Positions 45,300 through 56,052 are shown, counted from the stretch's first letter. The stretch is 64,000 bases of DNA from Eubacteriales bacterium (GCA_028692105.1 JAQUYC010000004.1:23454-87453), one strand, 5' to 3'. The notes: generated by a model from the letters alone, not told the origin. A program made the numbers and translations.

Positions 45300-46485
45300 A
45301 TATATCGGAATTTAAGAAGTCCAGAAAATCAGTAAAATCATCAAAATCACTTTGAATAAATTCGTAAAGTATAGGTTCTTTGAATTCATATTTAGCAGTT
45401 GGAATGATACAGGAACCGACTTCGTTTTTCTTCAAAGTTTTTTCAATATCGTGGATTTCATCAAGACTATACGCAGCAATTATCAGCTGACCATAATCAG
45501 TGACATAATAAAGTCCGTGTATATCCTCATTTAAACGAAAAACCTTTCGATTGACGTGATCGTTATTTTTGTTGAATTCAAGATAAAGTCTGCCGTTTTC
45601 ATGAAGCGTCTGCATGCTGGCAGCTGACAGGCGTGAAAACTGCTCGATAAATTCTTCGGGTTCTGTAAGGATTTCATATACCGTTATAAATTCAGGATGA
45701 TTGAGCATCATTGCCGCTTCTGCTGGAGTAATAAAGAAACCGGAACGTCTCTTCATTTTGGATACTTTGCCTTCATTCAAATGGATCTCAGAAACCACCA
45801 GTTCATATTTTCCATCATATTCAATAAGAGACTCGCAAAGATACGAACAGCCGCTTTCATCATAATATTCATCAATGCTGTTTTTACATAATGTTGCGCC
45901 GTTTATTCCGGTAGGTTCATCCGGCAGGATACCGTCTTCGGACAAATAAGCTGCAGCTTCAAAATCATTACCGAAGATACGCATGAGATAATAGTTGATA
46001 AGCTGATATTCGGATTGGATCGGAGTACATAATTTTTCAGATAATGCTAATGTTTCTTCCTCTGACAAAGTAATCGGCTTTTCAAGCAAAAAAGAGTACT
46101 CGGTCAGCGTTTCCGGCAGAGAGAGCGAAAGTCTCTTATTCATATCGACATATTTCTGGACAAGGAATATAGCTTCTCGTTCGCTGACATTAACCTTGAT
46201 GCCGCCCAGACCTCCCAAAAGGGTTTGCTCCATCATTATAAGCGCATCAGTATCATCGCCAAGAAGACTTTTATATGTTTCAAAGCCATATTCCTCGGCA
46301 TCAAAATAAAAAAACTGGTGAAAATCCGTTGCGGATTCATTATTGGAAAGTTCCCAGTGAATGTAAAGACCAACAACCCCCATCAGTCTTGTATCTGTTA
46401 TGAATCCGGACAGAAACCTTCTTTGGTTACTGCTGACTGCAGCCGCTACGCCTCCCTTGATGACCTTGAATTTACGCTCTGTCAA
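45298..46485 (-). CDS. Protein of unknown function, 395 residues
   Basis: I do not recognise a family. The protein is acidic, has no signal peptide or membrane segment, and starts 'MTERKFKVIKGGVAAA'. It contains repeated Glu/Asp-rich helical stretches and a very acidic C-terminus ('QSDFDDFTDFLDFLNSDI'). The 'VYEILTEPEEFIEQFSRL' and 'FRLNEDIHGLYYVTDYGQL' segments look like parts of an alpha/beta domain. GGAGG lies about 10 nt before the ATG. It is divergent from the S-box/metK operon and ends at the shared terminator. No function is suggested by its neighbours. Confidence 0.8.
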   Translation of the reverse strand: MTERKFKVIKGGVAAAVSSNQRRFLSGFITDTRLMGVVGLYIHWELSNNESATDFHQFFYFDAEEYGFETYKSLLGDDTDALIMMEQTLLGGLGGIKVNVSEREAIFLVQKYVDMNKRLSLSLPETLTEYSFLLEKPITLSEEETLALSEKLCTPIQSEYQLINYYLMRIFGNDFEAAAYLSEDGILPDEPTGINGATLCKNSIDEYYDESGCSYLCESLIEYDGKYELVVSEIHLNEGKVSKMKRRSGFFITPAEAAMMLNHPEFITVYEILTEPEEFIEQFSRLSAASMQTLHENGRLYLEFNKNNDHVNRKVFRLNEDIHGLYYVTDYGQLIIAAYSLDEIHDIEKTLKKNEVGSCIIPTAKYEFKEPILYEFIQSDFDDFTDFLDFLNSDI

Positions 46486-46539
46486 TTAATCTGCCCTCCT
46501 CTAACACCCAAAAAATCCCTTGCACGATAAGTATAACCA

Positions 46540-46568
46540 TTGACATTTAAAAAATCAAGGTCTATAAT
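46540..46568 (+). promoter_or_regulatory. Sigma-A-type promoter of the SAM riboswitch-metK operon
   Basis: TTGACA (46540-46545) and TATAAT (46563-46568) are both consensus boxes with 17-bp spacing. The expected transcript start near 46575 lies just upstream of the riboswitch P1 stem. Confidence 0.9.
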
Positions 46569-46593
46569 AGTTCTATTGTAAAACAGAATATGA

Positions 46594-46712
46594 CCTTATC
46601 AAGAGTGGCAGAGGGAATAGGCCCTGCGAAGCCCGGCAACCTGCGTATCTGCAATACAGATAAAAAAGGTGCTAAATCCTACGGAATTGAATTCTGAAAG
46701 ATGAGGATAGAT
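46594..46712 (+). ncRNA. SAM-I (S-box) riboswitch
   Basis: The conserved S-box blocks appear in order: CTTATCAAGAGTGGCAGAGGGA, then GGCCCTGCGAAGCCCGGCAACC (GAAGCCCGGCAACC), then AAGGTGCTAAATCCTAC, then GAAAGATGAGGATAG, which closes P1 with the first block. SAM binding stabilises the aptamer and lets the downstream terminator form, lowering expression of metK and the aspartate kinase gene behind it. Confidence 0.95.
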
Positions 46713-46723
46713 TAAAAACACAG

Positions 46724-46749
46724 CCCTCTTCATTTAGAAGAGGGTTTTT
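46724..46749 (+). terminator. Riboswitch-controlled intrinsic terminator
   Basis: CCCTCTTC and GAAGAGGG form an 8-bp stem around ATTTA, followed by TTTTTA. It lies 12 nt after the S-box aptamer and 65 nt before metK, as expected for the expression platform. Confidence 0.9.
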
Positions 46750-46813
46750 AGTACATAGATATATAGGTATATATACATATATATTATCGTGATTAATACC
46801 GGGAGGAAATAAA

Positions 46814-48007
46814 ATGAAAAGATTATTTACATCAGAATCAGTTACAGAGGGACATCCGGACAAAGTTTGCGATCAGATATCCGATGCGATCGTTGATGCG
46901 ATATTTGAAAAGGATCCAATGGGAAGAGTTGCCGCTGAGACTACTGTTACGACAGGTCTGGCTTTAGTTGTGGGTGAAATTACAACGAATTGTTATGTTG
47001 ATATTCCAAATCTGATAAGAGAGGTTATTTGTGATATTGGATACACTAAGGGTGAATACGGCTATGACGGAAATACTTGTGCCGTTATGACATCAATCCA
47101 TGAACAATCAGGTGATATTGCGATGGGAGTGGACAAAGCGTTGGAATATAAAGAGGGTTCCCTTAGCGACAATCAGGAAGCCATCGGAGCCGGAGATCAG
47201 GGCATGATGTTTGGATTTGCTTGTAATGAAACGCCTGAGTTAATGCCAATGCCGATTTCGCTGGCACATAAGCTTGCAAAGCAGCTCAGCGATGTGAGAA
47301 AGTCAGGCAAATTAGCGTATCTCAGACCGGACGGCAAAACACAGGTAACGGTTGAATATGACGATGATAAGGTAGTAAGAATCGATACCGTACTGGTTTC
47401 CTCTCAGCATGATGAGGATGTTACACAGGAACAGATAAAAAAAGATATCATAAAATATGTTATTAATCCTATAATTCCGGACCATCTTCTTGATGCTGAC
47501 ACAAAATATTATGTGAACCCAACAGGCCGCTTTGTAATCGGAGGACCAAACGGTGATTCGGGATTGACCGGAAGGAAAATCATTGTAGATACTTACGGCG
47601 GATATTCAAGGCACGGCGGCGGTGCTTTTTCGGGCAAAGATCCGACAAAAGTAGACCGTTCTGCAGCATATGCGGCCAGATATGCTGCAAAGAATATAGT
47701 TGCAGCGGGGCTGGCAAACAAATGTGAAATCGGCCTTGCTTACGCTATCGGAGTAGCAAAACCCATATCAATTTTGGTTGAAACCTTTGGCACAGGGAAT
47801 ATTCCGGATGGAAGAATCGCAGAACTTGTTGAAAAGCATTTTGACTTGCGGCCTGCTGCAATTATTCGGGATTTGGATTTAAGAAGACCTATCTATCGCC
47901 AGGTTGCAGCCTATGGTCATTTCGGCAGAAACGATCTTGACCTTCCATGGGAAAAAACAGATAAGGCGGATGTATTGAGACAAGATGCACATTTTGGAAA
48001 GGAATGA
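46814..48007 (+). CDS. metK: S-adenosylmethionine synthetase
   Basis: 397 residues, normal length. Signatures include '[16 protein letters not shown]', '[15 protein letters not shown]', '[20 protein letters not shown]' and '[16 protein letters not shown]'. It makes SAM from methionine and ATP. A GGGAGG ribosome site precedes the ATG. An S-box riboswitch and terminator directly upstream give feedback by its own product. The gene for aspartate kinase follows after 6 nt in the same operon. Confidence 0.98.
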   Translation: MKRLFTSESVTEGHPDKVCDQISDAIVDAIFEKDPMGRVAAETTVTTGLALVVGEITTNCYVDIPNLIREVICDIGYTKGEYGYDGNTCAVMTSIHEQSGDIAMGVDKALEYKEGSLSDNQEAIGAGDQGMMFGFACNETPELMPMPISLAHKLAKQLSDVRKSGKLAYLRPDGKTQVTVEYDDDKVVRIDTVLVSSQHDEDVTQEQIKKDIIKYVINPIIPDHLLDADTKYYVNPTGRFVIGGPNGDSGLTGRKIIVDTYGGYSRHGGGAFSGKDPTKVDRSAAYAARYAAKNIVAAGLANKCEIGLAYAIGVAKPISILVETFGTGNIPDGRIAELVEKHFDLRPAAIIRDLDLRRPIYRQVAAYGHFGRNDLDLPWEKTDKADVLRQDAHFGKE

Positions 48008-48013
48008 TTTTAT

Positions 48014-49339
48014 ATGGGAATAAAAGTAGCAAAATTCGGAGGGTCTTCGGTTTCTGATGCGATTCAGCTTGCTAAGGTAAAAGAAATCATAGATTATGAT
48101 CCGAACAGAAGGTATGTGGTTGTGTCTGCTCCCGGAAAGAGATTTAATGAAGACAATAAAATTACAGATCTTCTGTATTTATGCAAAGCTCACATTGATC
48201 ACAACGTATCTTATGATCAGATATTTCAGGTGATCTGTGACAGGTATGTAGGAATAGAATACAATTTAGGCGTTAACGTAAATCTTCAGCAAGAATTCAA
48301 TGAAATCAATAACAACTTAAAATCAGGCGCTTCGGCGGACTATATAGCCAGCAGAGGAGAATACCTGAATGCAATACTTATAGCTGCATATTTGGGATAT
48401 GATTTTGTCGATACTGCAGGACTTATTCAATTTGATGAACGGGGAAAACTGCAGAATGAAAAGACAAATACCGCACTTAGAGAAGAATTGTTAAAGCATG
48501 AGAAAGCAGTAATACCCGGATTCTATGGTACCTATCCCGATGGAAAGATAAAAACTTTCTCAAGGGGAGGTTCGGATATAACCGGTTCTCTGGTAGCAAG
48601 AGCGGTGAATGCAGATGTTTATGAAAACTGGACTGACGTGTCAGGCTTCCTTATGGCCGATCCAAGAATAGTAAAACAGGCTAAACCAATCAGCACTATA
48701 TCCTATAAAGAACTCAGGGAATTATCCTATATGGGTGCCTCTGTGCTTCATGAGGATGCGATCTATCCGGTTAGGGCAGCTGACATTCCGATCAATATAA
48801 GAAATACAAACGAACCAAAGGCACCGGGTACCACAATTACAGCAGAGGCAGGTCCCAAGGATGATACCATCATATCAGGAATTGCCGGCAATAAGGATTT
48901 CACAGTTATCGGAATATATAAAAATATGATGAATGAAGACAAAGGTTTCGTGAGGCGCCTATTGGAGATACTCGAAAATTATGACGTACCTCTTGAACAC
49001 ATGCCGAGCGGAATTGATACCATATCCATCGTGATTGCCGATAAAAATCTTAATGGTAAGCTGGATGATATCATCGAAGAGATTCAAAGAGCTCTTCTGC
49101 CTGACACAATAGATGTACATCATAAAATGGCCTTGATTGCGACAGTCGGAAGCGGTATGGCGAAGCGCTACGGTGTTTCAGCTAAGCTTTTTACGGCCCT
49201 GTCTGATGTAGGGGTTAATGTTCGAATGATTGATCAGGGCTCCAGTGAGATGAATATCATTATTGGTGTCGAAAACAAGGATTTTGAGACTGCGATCAAA
49301 GCAATATATAGTGCTTTTGTTGAAACCCCGGTGAAATAG
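48014..49339 (+). CDS. Aspartate kinase
   Basis: 441 residues. The kinase domain has 'VAKFGGSSVSD' at the N-terminus, 'SRGEYLNAI' and 'TFSRGGSDITGSLVARA'. Two ACT domains follow from about residue 300 ('FTVIGIYKNMMNEDKGFVRR', 'RMIDQGSSEMNIIIGVENK'). It phosphorylates L-aspartate, the first step to lysine, threonine and methionine. Its place 6 nt behind metK under the SAM riboswitch shows that this isozyme is controlled by SAM. The ACT pair suggests additional feedback by an amino acid. It ends at a strong terminator. Confidence 0.93.
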   Translation: MGIKVAKFGGSSVSDAIQLAKVKEIIDYDPNRRYVVVSAPGKRFNEDNKITDLLYLCKAHIDHNVSYDQIFQVICDRYVGIEYNLGVNVNLQQEFNEINNNLKSGASADYIASRGEYLNAILIAAYLGYDFVDTAGLIQFDERGKLQNEKTNTALREELLKHEKAVIPGFYGTYPDGKIKTFSRGGSDITGSLVARAVNADVYENWTDVSGFLMADPRIVKQAKPISTISYKELRELSYMGASVLHEDAIYPVRAADIPINIRNTNEPKAPGTTITAEAGPKDDTIISGIAGNKDFTVIGIYKNMMNEDKGFVRRLLEILENYDVPLEHMPSGIDTISIVIADKNLNGKLDDIIEEIQRALLPDTIDVHHKMALIATVGSGMAKRYGVSAKLFTALSDVGVNVRMIDQGSSEMNIIIGVENKDFETAIKAIYSAFVETPVK

Positions 49340-49370
49340 CATTTTACTCAAATCGAAATATGTATGAATG

Positions 49371-49417
49371 AAACAGGGACGAAGGAAATCAAGGTCTTCT
49401 TCAGCCCTGTTTTTTTG
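49371..49417 (+). terminator. Intrinsic terminator of the metK-aspartate kinase operon
   Basis: AAACAGGG and CCCTGTTT form the outer stem with an inner GAAG/CTTC pairing, followed by a run of seven T. It starts about 30 nt after the kinase stop. Confidence 0.9.
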
Positions 49418-49560
49418 ATTTTTTGCGGGATATATGCTATAATGTAACGTTGTAATAAGACTCCAAAAATTGGAGTTAACGATGATAGTAATTTGACCGA
49501 TGAAATCTGCTCTTGACACTGAAGTACAGGGCAGAAAGTTATGAAGAAGGGGCTATAAAT

Positions 49561-52323
49561 ATGGGATTAATGGAAAAAATCTTTGGGGACTTAAATGCCA
49601 AGGAAGTAAAAAAGGTCGAAAAAATCGTAGATAAGATAGAGGCTTTTGACGAAAATATGCAGAGGATGACCGATGGGGAGCTGCAGGCGAAGACTTTTGA
49701 ATTTAAAGAAAGGCTCGCAGCCGGAGAAACATTGGATGATATTCTTCCTGAAGCGTATGCCGTATGCCGCGAGGCTTCATGGAGAAGTCTGCAGATGAAA
49801 CACTTCAGAGTTCAGCTCATCGGCGGGGTTGTAATGCATCAAGGCCGCATTGCGGAAATGAAAACAGGAGAAGGAAAGACACTTGTTGCAACATTACCGG
49901 TCTATTTAAATGCGCTTGAGGGGAAGGGCGTTCATGTAGTTACGGTTAATGATTATCTGGCAAAACGTGACATGGAATGGATGGGGAAACTCTATACCTT
50001 CCTGGGTCTGACGGTAGGCTGTGTTATCCACGGCATTACAAATGAAGTGAGAAAAGCCGCCTATAGAGCAGATATTACCTATGGGACAAATAATGAATTT
50101 GGCTTTGACTATCTTCGTGACAATATGGTCATCTATAAAGAGGACATGACTCAAAGAGAATTGAACTTTGCCATAGTGGATGAAGTGGACAGCATCCTGA
50201 TTGATGAAGCAAGAACGCCGCTAATCATATCCGGTCAGGGAGAAAAGTCAACGGACCTATATCATATTGCCGACAAGTTTGTCAGCACATTCAGAATAGA
50301 AGAAGATTTCACCATGGAAGAAAAGGACAGGACTGTATCCTTGACGGAGGAGGGTGTTACCAAGTGTGAAAAATTCTTTAAAATCGAGAATTTCTCCGAC
50401 CCTGAAAATATGGAAATCAATCATCACATACAGCAGGCACTGAAAGCAAGAAATCTGATGAAGCGTGATGTGGATTATATCGTTAAAGACGAAGAAGTCG
50501 TTATTGTTGATGAATTCACAGGGCGTCTTATGTTTGGCCGAAGATACAGTGACGGACTTCATCAGGCTATCGAAGCAAAAGAAGGAATGCAGATAAGACA
50601 GGAGTCAAAAACGCTTGCGACTATAACTTTGCAGAATTACTTCAGAATGTATCAGAAACTTGCAGGAATGACAGGTACCGCCAGAACCGAAGAACAGGAA
50701 TTCAGAGATATTTATAACATGGATGTGGTTGAGATCCCAACAAACAAGCCTATTGTCAGAGCTGACAAGGAAGACTGCATCTATGCGACAGAGCCCGCAA
50801 AATTCAAAGCGATTGCGGATCAGATTGAAGAATTTCACAAGACAGGCCAGCCTGTCCTGGTTGGGACTATCTCCATTGAAAGGTCTGAGCTGATCAGCGA
50901 CCATTTAAAACGTCGGGGAATCAAACATAATGTCTTGAATGCTAAACAGCACGAAAAGGAAGCAGAAATAGTTGCTGAAGCAGGAGGACTTGGAGCTGTC
51001 ACAATTGCGACGAATATGGCAGGACGTGGTACGGATATTATTTTAGGAGGTAATCCTGATTTTGCAGCAAAACGGGAAATGAGAAGAAGAGGCTACGAAG
51101 ATGAGGCCATTTCCTATGCTTCAAGCTTTGTGCCTTTGGAAGATCCGGAATTAATCGAAGCAAGAAGAATATATAATGAACTTCATAATCAATATAAAGA
51201 GGAAAGAGCAGAAGAACAAAAGAAAGTCAAGGAACTTGGCGGATTATGCATAATAGGTACAGAAAGGCATGAATCGCGCAGAATAGATAATCAGCTGCGA
51301 GGACGTTCCGGCCGGCAGGGTGACCCTGGGCGCACCCAATTTTTCATATCTCTTGAGGACGAATTGATGCGTCTTTTTGGGGGTGAGAAGATTCAGGGAA
51401 TCGTCAACAAGCTTGGAATGAACGATGATGAACCAATCGAAGCAGGGATGCTTAGCAAGTCTATTGAAAATGCACAAAAACGGGTGGAAGGGAGAAACTT
51501 TTCCATCAGAAAGTACGTGCTTCAATATGATGATGTCATGAACAAGCAGCGTGAAATCATATACAATGAACGGCGCAGGGTACTTTATGGAGAAGATTTA
51601 AGGAGCTATATAATGTCCATGGCAGGTGAGCTGATAGATGAAAGTGTTGATTTCTGCACAGCTGCTTCCAAGTATGCAGAAGAATGGGATCTTCCGGCTC
51701 TTGAAAATTCACTGAGTAAAATTTGCAGCACATTTAAGGGAATCCACTATACTGAAGATGATATCGAAAGCCTAAATCAGAATACCTTGAAAGAAGATAT
51801 AATCGAAATATTTGAGGAAGCCTACCGTGAAAAAGAAGAAGAGATAGGCATAGAACGGATGCGTGAGCTGGAAAGAATGATCTTGATCCGGGTAGTAGAC
51901 AACAAATGGATGGATCATATAGATGCGATGGATCAGCTGAGACACGGCATCGGACTTCGTGCACTGGGACAGCAGGATCCTGCCCGTGCCTATGCAAACG
52001 AAGGCTTTGAAATGTTCGATCTTATGATAAAAAACATCCGGGAGGACACTGTTAAATTCTGCTTTAACGTAACCGTTCAGACTGATACCAAAAGAAAACA
52101 GGTATTTGGAACCGGTGAAGGCAGAAAAGATGAGTTCAGCGATAATGCCAATGCGGATGAGGCCGAATATTCAGGTAGTGCGCCAAGTGCCGTCAAGGTT
52201 CCTGATAGGGAAAGAAAACAGGAGACGGTCAGAAAGGGCGCGACTGTGGGGAGAAATGATCCTTGCCCGTGCGGGAGCGGAAAGAAGTATAAAAAATGCT
52301 GCGGAGCGAATGTTAATGAATAA
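49561..52323 (+). CDS. secA: Preprotein translocase ATPase SecA
   Basis: 920 residues. Motifs: '[12 protein letters not shown]' (Walker A), '[20 protein letters not shown]', '[13 protein letters not shown]', '[12 protein letters not shown]', and the C-terminal zinc-binding '[13 protein letters not shown]' (SEC-C). It drives secreted proteins through SecYEG at the membrane. I chose ATG 49561 with AAGGGG 8 nt upstream; the longer frame upstream is not conserved SecA sequence. It is followed by a palindromic element and then prfB, a common clostridial order. Confidence 0.98.
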   Translation: MGLMEKIFGDLNAKEVKKVEKIVDKIEAFDENMQRMTDGELQAKTFEFKERLAAGETLDDILPEAYAVCREASWRSLQMKHFRVQLIGGVVMHQGRIAEMKTGEGKTLVATLPVYLNALEGKGVHVVTVNDYLAKRDMEWMGKLYTFLGLTVGCVIHGITNEVRKAAYRADITYGTNNEFGFDYLRDNMVIYKEDMTQRELNFAIVDEVDSILIDEARTPLIISGQGEKSTDLYHIADKFVSTFRIEEDFTMEEKDRTVSLTEEGVTKCEKFFKIENFSDPENMEINHHIQQALKARNLMKRDVDYIVKDEEVVIVDEFTGRLMFGRRYSDGLHQAIEAKEGMQIRQESKTLATITLQNYFRMYQKLAGMTGTARTEEQEFRDIYNMDVVEIPTNKPIVRADKEDCIYATEPAKFKAIADQIEEFHKTGQPVLVGTISIERSELISDHLKRRGIKHNVLNAKQHEKEAEIVAEAGGLGAVTIATNMAGRGTDIILGGNPDFAAKREMRRRGYEDEAISYASSFVPLEDPELIEARRIYNELHNQYKEERAEEQKKVKELGGLCIIGTERHESRRIDNQLRGRSGRQGDPGRTQFFISLEDELMRLFGGEKIQGIVNKLGMNDDEPIEAGMLSKSIENAQKRVEGRNFSIRKYVLQYDDVMNKQREIIYNERRRVLYGEDLRSYIMSMAGELIDESVDFCTAASKYAEEWDLPALENSLSKICSTFKGIHYTEDDIESLNQNTLKEDIIEIFEEAYREKEEEIGIERMRELERMILIRVVDNKWMDHIDAMDQLRHGIGLRALGQQDPARAYANEGFEMFDLMIKNIREDTVKFCFNVTVQTDTKRKQVFGTGEGRKDEFSDNANADEAEYSGSAPSAVKVPDRERKQETVRKGATVGRNDPCPCGSGKKYKKCCGANVNE

Positions 52324-52333
52324 GTGCCTTTGT

Positions 52334-52452
52334 AGTGGTGCCTGCCGAGGTGTTCTCTCGGAAAGCGCTCACCCTCAAATTTTAGGATTCTAATTTTAGG
52401 TAAATTTTCGGATTCGGACGCTTTCCTATGAGAACATCTCAGTACGGCGCCA
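52334..52452. repeat. Palindromic element family P, copy B
   Basis: Outer arms GAGGTGTTCTCTCGGAAAGCG and CGCTTTCCTATGAGAACATCTC pair nearly throughout, and flanking GGTGCC/GGCGCC bases extend the match. The centre holds AT-rich repeats of ATTTTAGG. It starts 11 nt after the secA stop. Its arms correspond to those at 18976-19085 (CGTTCTCACAGAAACCG / CGGTTTCCTCTGAAAATACC), with inner-arm changes that keep the arms complementary. Confidence 0.6.
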
Positions 52453-52598
52453 TTGATGTATGCGCTGCATTGATATGCAGATAATGACGACATTCGGCAG
52501 TATTTTTGTATACTGGAAAAGATAATGTAAATCACTTAATAATAAAAAGCAATGAAGTACTGATAAATTTGTACTTGACTTAAAAAGGAGTTGATAAA

Positions 52599-53700
52599 AT
52601 GGTTGAGCTGGATCAGATCAAGTATGAACTGACCGACAAGGCAGAAAATCTAAAAGAATTGGGTGACTCTCTTTGACTTCGCAGGATTGACTGAAAGACT
52701 GAATGAAATCAATAAGATTTCTGAGGAAGACGGCTTTTGGGATGATCATGAAAAAGCACAAAAGCTGTTGAAGGAAAAGAAAAGCATCGAGACAAAGATC
52801 GATGAATATAAAACGCTGGAAAAGGACTTTGAAGATGTCGGAATCCTGATTGATCTTGCCCAGGAAGAGGAAGATCAGTCCATGGTGCCCGAAATACAGA
52901 ATGCATATGAAGACTATAAGGAAAAATTCGAGCAGCTTCGAATTAAGACCCTCTTAGATGGAGAATACGACGGAAGCAATGCCATTATTTCCATTCATGC
53001 GGGCTCAGGCGGAACAGACGCTCAGGATTGGGCTGAGATGCTGCTTCGGATGTATATAAGATGGTCTGAATCAAAAAAATACAAGGTGAAGACGCTCGAT
53101 TACCAGGACTCTGACGAAGGCGGAATAAAAAGTGCCACTTTGCTGATAGAGGGAGAAAATGCCTACGGATATCTCAAAAATGAAAAAGGTGTTCATCGTA
53201 TAGTACGAATATCACCATTTGACTCCTCAGGCAGAAGACACACATCCTTTGCATCGCTGGATGTTATTCCAGAGATGGATGAGAATATTACAATCGATAT
53301 CAATCCGGAAGATTTGCGGATCGATACCTTCCGATCCAGTGGAGCAGGGGGCCAGCACGTTAATAAGACTGACTCTGCAATAAGGATTACCCATATTCCG
53401 ACTAATATCGTAGTCTCCTGTCAAAATGAGCGGTCTCAGCACCAGAACAAGGAAACTGCGATGAAGGTTCTTGCAGCAAAGCTTATGGAGCTGGCCAAGC
53501 AGGAGCACAAGGCAAACCTTGACGAACTGAAGGGGGACTACAGCCAGATAACCTGGGGAAGCCAGATCAGATCATATGTGTTCCATCCATATACGTTGGT
53601 TAAAGATCATCGGACCAATGCAGAAGTGGGAAATGTCTATGCGGTGATGGATGGAGAAATCGACTACTTTATAAATGAGAAGCTTAAGATGAAAGAATGA
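52599..53700 (+). CDS. prfB: Peptide chain release factor 2 with programmed +1 frameshift
   Basis: ATG 52599 (AAAAAGGAG upstream) opens a 25-codon frame that ends in CTT-TGA-C at 52671-52677. Reading shifts +1 onto GAC and continues to 53700, giving about 370 residues. The main part has the GGQ loop 'SGAGGQHVNKTDSAIRITH' and the codon-recognition motif 'RISPFDSSGRRHTSFA'. It releases peptides at UGA and UAA stops. The frameshift is autoregulatory: scarce RF2 slows termination at its own UGA and favours shifting. The frame break is conserved biology, not a pseudogene. Confidence 0.96.
52660..52677 (+). promoter_or_regulatory. Programmed +1 frameshift site of prfB
   Basis: The slippery CTTTGAC (52671-52677) is identical to the classical RF2 site. 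The upstream Shine-Dalgarno-like stimulator is GGGTGA (52661-52666), 4-5 nt before CTT. This is a little weaker and more distant than the AGGGGG with 3-nt spacing in E. coli. Confidence 0.85.
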
Positions 53701-53715
53701 GAAAAAGAGTGAGAT

Positions 53716-55968
53716 ATGGATATAATTGAAAAATTGGCACAGGAATTCAAATTAAAACGTTCTCAGGTTGAAAATACGGTTCAGCTGATAGATGATGGCA
53801 ACACGATCCCCTTTATAGCCCGATACAGAAAAGAGGTGACAGGTGCCCTCTCCGATGTGACACTCAGAGACCTGGATGAACGATTGACTTATCTGCGTAA
53901 CCTGGAGAAGCGAAAAGAAGAAATCATACACCTGATAGAGGAACAGGGTAAGCTCACTGACGAATTGAAGGCGGAGATCCTGAAAGCAGAAGTACTTCAG
54001 CGCGTAGAAGATCTTTATAAACCTTATAAACAGAAAAAATCAACACGTGCATCAAAGGCAAAGGAAAAAGGTCTGGAGCCGCTTGCGCTAATTATTTATG
54101 CGCAGGAAACGGAAACCGGCGCCATCCAGAAATTAGCGGAATCTTTTGTTGATCCGGATAAAGGCGTGACAGATACAGCAGAAGCAATTCAGGGAGCTAT
54201 GGATATTATTGCAGAAATGATCGCCGATGATCCGGAGCTTACCGCTGCCGTCAGAGAAAAAACTCAAAGAGCTGGACAGATTTCTTCTGAAGCAGCGGAC
54301 CCATCAGAAAGTACAGTGTATGACCTGTACTATGAGTTCTCAGAGGGAATCAGTAAAATTCCGGATCATAGGGTACTGGCAATAAATCGCGGAGAAAAAG
54401 AAAAGAAATTGAAGGTTAAGGTGATAGCTCCTGTAGATGAAATCCATAAGGATATGCATGACTTTGTTATCACCAATGAAAAGTCAATTTTTACAGAGCT
54501 TTTAAACGAGGTTATAGAAGACTCATATAAGCGGCTTATGGCACCCTCTATAGAAAGGGAAATGAGAAACATGCTGACTGAGCGTGCAGAAAAGGAAGCA
54601 GTAAAGGTATTCGCTAAAAATACCGAGAAGCTATTGATGGTTCCTCCTGTTAAAAATGCAAACATCATCAGTATCGATCCCGGCTACCGCACCGGCTGTA
54701 AGGTGGCGGTGCTCAATGAAACAGGCAAGCTCCTTGCATATACGACTATTTATCCTACCAAGCCGAAAGAGGATATAGCCGGCACTGAAAAGACCCTGCT
54801 GAAAATAATAGAAAAATATAATTCAAATGTGATCGTGATTGGAAATGGCACTGCTTCAAGGGAAACGGAATCAGTAATTGCGAATTTTATAAAGAAGAAT
54901 AAGCTTGATGTGAGCTATACGATAGTAAATGAAGCAGGGGCCTCAGTATATTCAGCCTCAAAAGTTGCGACAGAAGAATATCCCGATCTTGATGTAACAA
55001 CAAGAGGGGCAATGTCAATAGGCAGGAGACTTCAAGATCCGCTTGCGGAGCTTGTTAAAATCTCGCCAAAGCATATAGGAGTCGGCCAGTATCAGCATGA
55101 TATCAATCAAGGGCTTTTAGACAGCGCATTGACAAATGTTGTGGAAGACTGCGTAAACAGAGTAGGAGTCGACCTCAATACAGCATCTCCTTCCCTGCTT
55201 TCCTACATAGCAGGAATAAACGCGGGAATTGCAAAGAACATCGTTGCATATCGGGAGGAAAACGGTAGGTTCGGGGACAGAAAAGAACTGAAAAAGGTTG
55301 CGAAGTTAGGGGAGAAGACCTTTAATCAGTGCGCGGGATTTATGAGGATAAGCGAAGGCAAAAACCCACTGGACAGTACATCTGTCCATCCGGAATCCTA
55401 TGAAGCTGCGGAACGGATGCTGCAGAAACTTGGATTAGACAAGACTGAGATCGGTAAAGACCGTGGACGGCAGATCGAGGAAAAAATAATGAAACTGTAT
55501 CCCACGTCGAAAAAGCAGCCAAAGACAGGAGGTAGCGGACTGGCAGCATTGGCAGTGCTGCTCCCGGACGAGACGACGGAAAAAGAAGACCTGAAAAAAA
55601 GTATTGATAAGATGGCGGAGGATATAGGAATCGGCGTTATGACACTAATAGATATTATCAGTGAAATCAAAAAGCCGGCCAGAGATCCTCGTGAAGATGC
55701 ACCGGCAGTTGTATTCCGAAACGACGTTCTTACATTTGAAGATCTGAAAGTAGATATGGAGCTCATGGGGACTGTGAGGAATGTGGTGGACTTCGGAGCA
55801 TTTATAGATATAGGCGTAAAAAACGACGGCCTTGTACATGTATCACAGATCAGTGATAAATTTATAAAGCACCCGATGGATGCTGTCAGTGTGGGAGACA
55901 CGGTGAAGGTCAGAATCATGAACATCGATTATGAGAAGCAAAAGGTCTCACTAACTATGAAGCTTTAA
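53716..55968 (+). CDS. tex: Tex-family RNA-binding transcription accessory protein
   Basis: 750 residues with the standard Tex layout. The helical N-terminus is 'GNTIPFIARYRKEVTGALSD'. A YqgF/RNase-H-like domain has 'ISIDPGYRTGCKVAVLNETG', helix-hairpin-helix repeats include 'PSLLSYIAGINAGIAKNIV', and a C-terminal S1 domain (about 660-745) has 'GTVRNVVDFGAFIDIG'. Tex/Spt6-like proteins bind RNA and act in transcription or ribosome-linked processes. It lies 15 nt behind prfB and is probably on the same transcript. Confidence 0.95.
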   Translation: MDIIEKLAQEFKLKRSQVENTVQLIDDGNTIPFIARYRKEVTGALSDVTLRDLDERLTYLRNLEKRKEEIIHLIEEQGKLTDELKAEILKAEVLQRVEDLYKPYKQKKSTRASKAKEKGLEPLALIIYAQETETGAIQKLAESFVDPDKGVTDTAEAIQGAMDIIAEMIADDPELTAAVREKTQRAGQISSEAADPSESTVYDLYYEFSEGISKIPDHRVLAINRGEKEKKLKVKVIAPVDEIHKDMHDFVITNEKSIFTELLNEVIEDSYKRLMAPSIEREMRNMLTERAEKEAVKVFAKNTEKLLMVPPVKNANIISIDPGYRTGCKVAVLNETGKLLAYTTIYPTKPKEDIAGTEKTLLKIIEKYNSNVIVIGNGTASRETESVIANFIKKNKLDVSYTIVNEAGASVYSASKVATEEYPDLDVTTRGAMSIGRRLQDPLAELVKISPKHIGVGQYQHDINQGLLDSALTNVVEDCVNRVGVDLNTASPSLLSYIAGINAGIAKNIVAYREENGRFGDRKELKKVAKLGEKTFNQCAGFMRISEGKNPLDSTSVHPESYEAAERMLQKLGLDKTEIGKDRGRQIEEKIMKLYPTSKKQPKTGGSGLAALAVLLPDETTEKEDLKKSIDKMAEDIGIGVMTLIDIISEIKKPARDPREDAPAVVFRNDVLTFEDLKVDMELMGTVRNVVDFGAFIDIGVKNDGLVHVSQISDKFIKHPMDAVSVGDTVKVRIMNIDYEKQKVSLTMKL

Positions 55969-56052
55969 CATTTTTCCTATTAGCATGCATAAATTTATAT
56001 TTCCTGAGGAATAAAAAGAAAAACCCCAATCTATTAATGAAAGCAAAACAAT

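Noticed and set aside
52599..53700. prfB appearing as two frames with an internal TGA
   Set aside because: Not a pseudogene: the break is the classical programmed +1 frameshift CTTTGAC of release factor 2.
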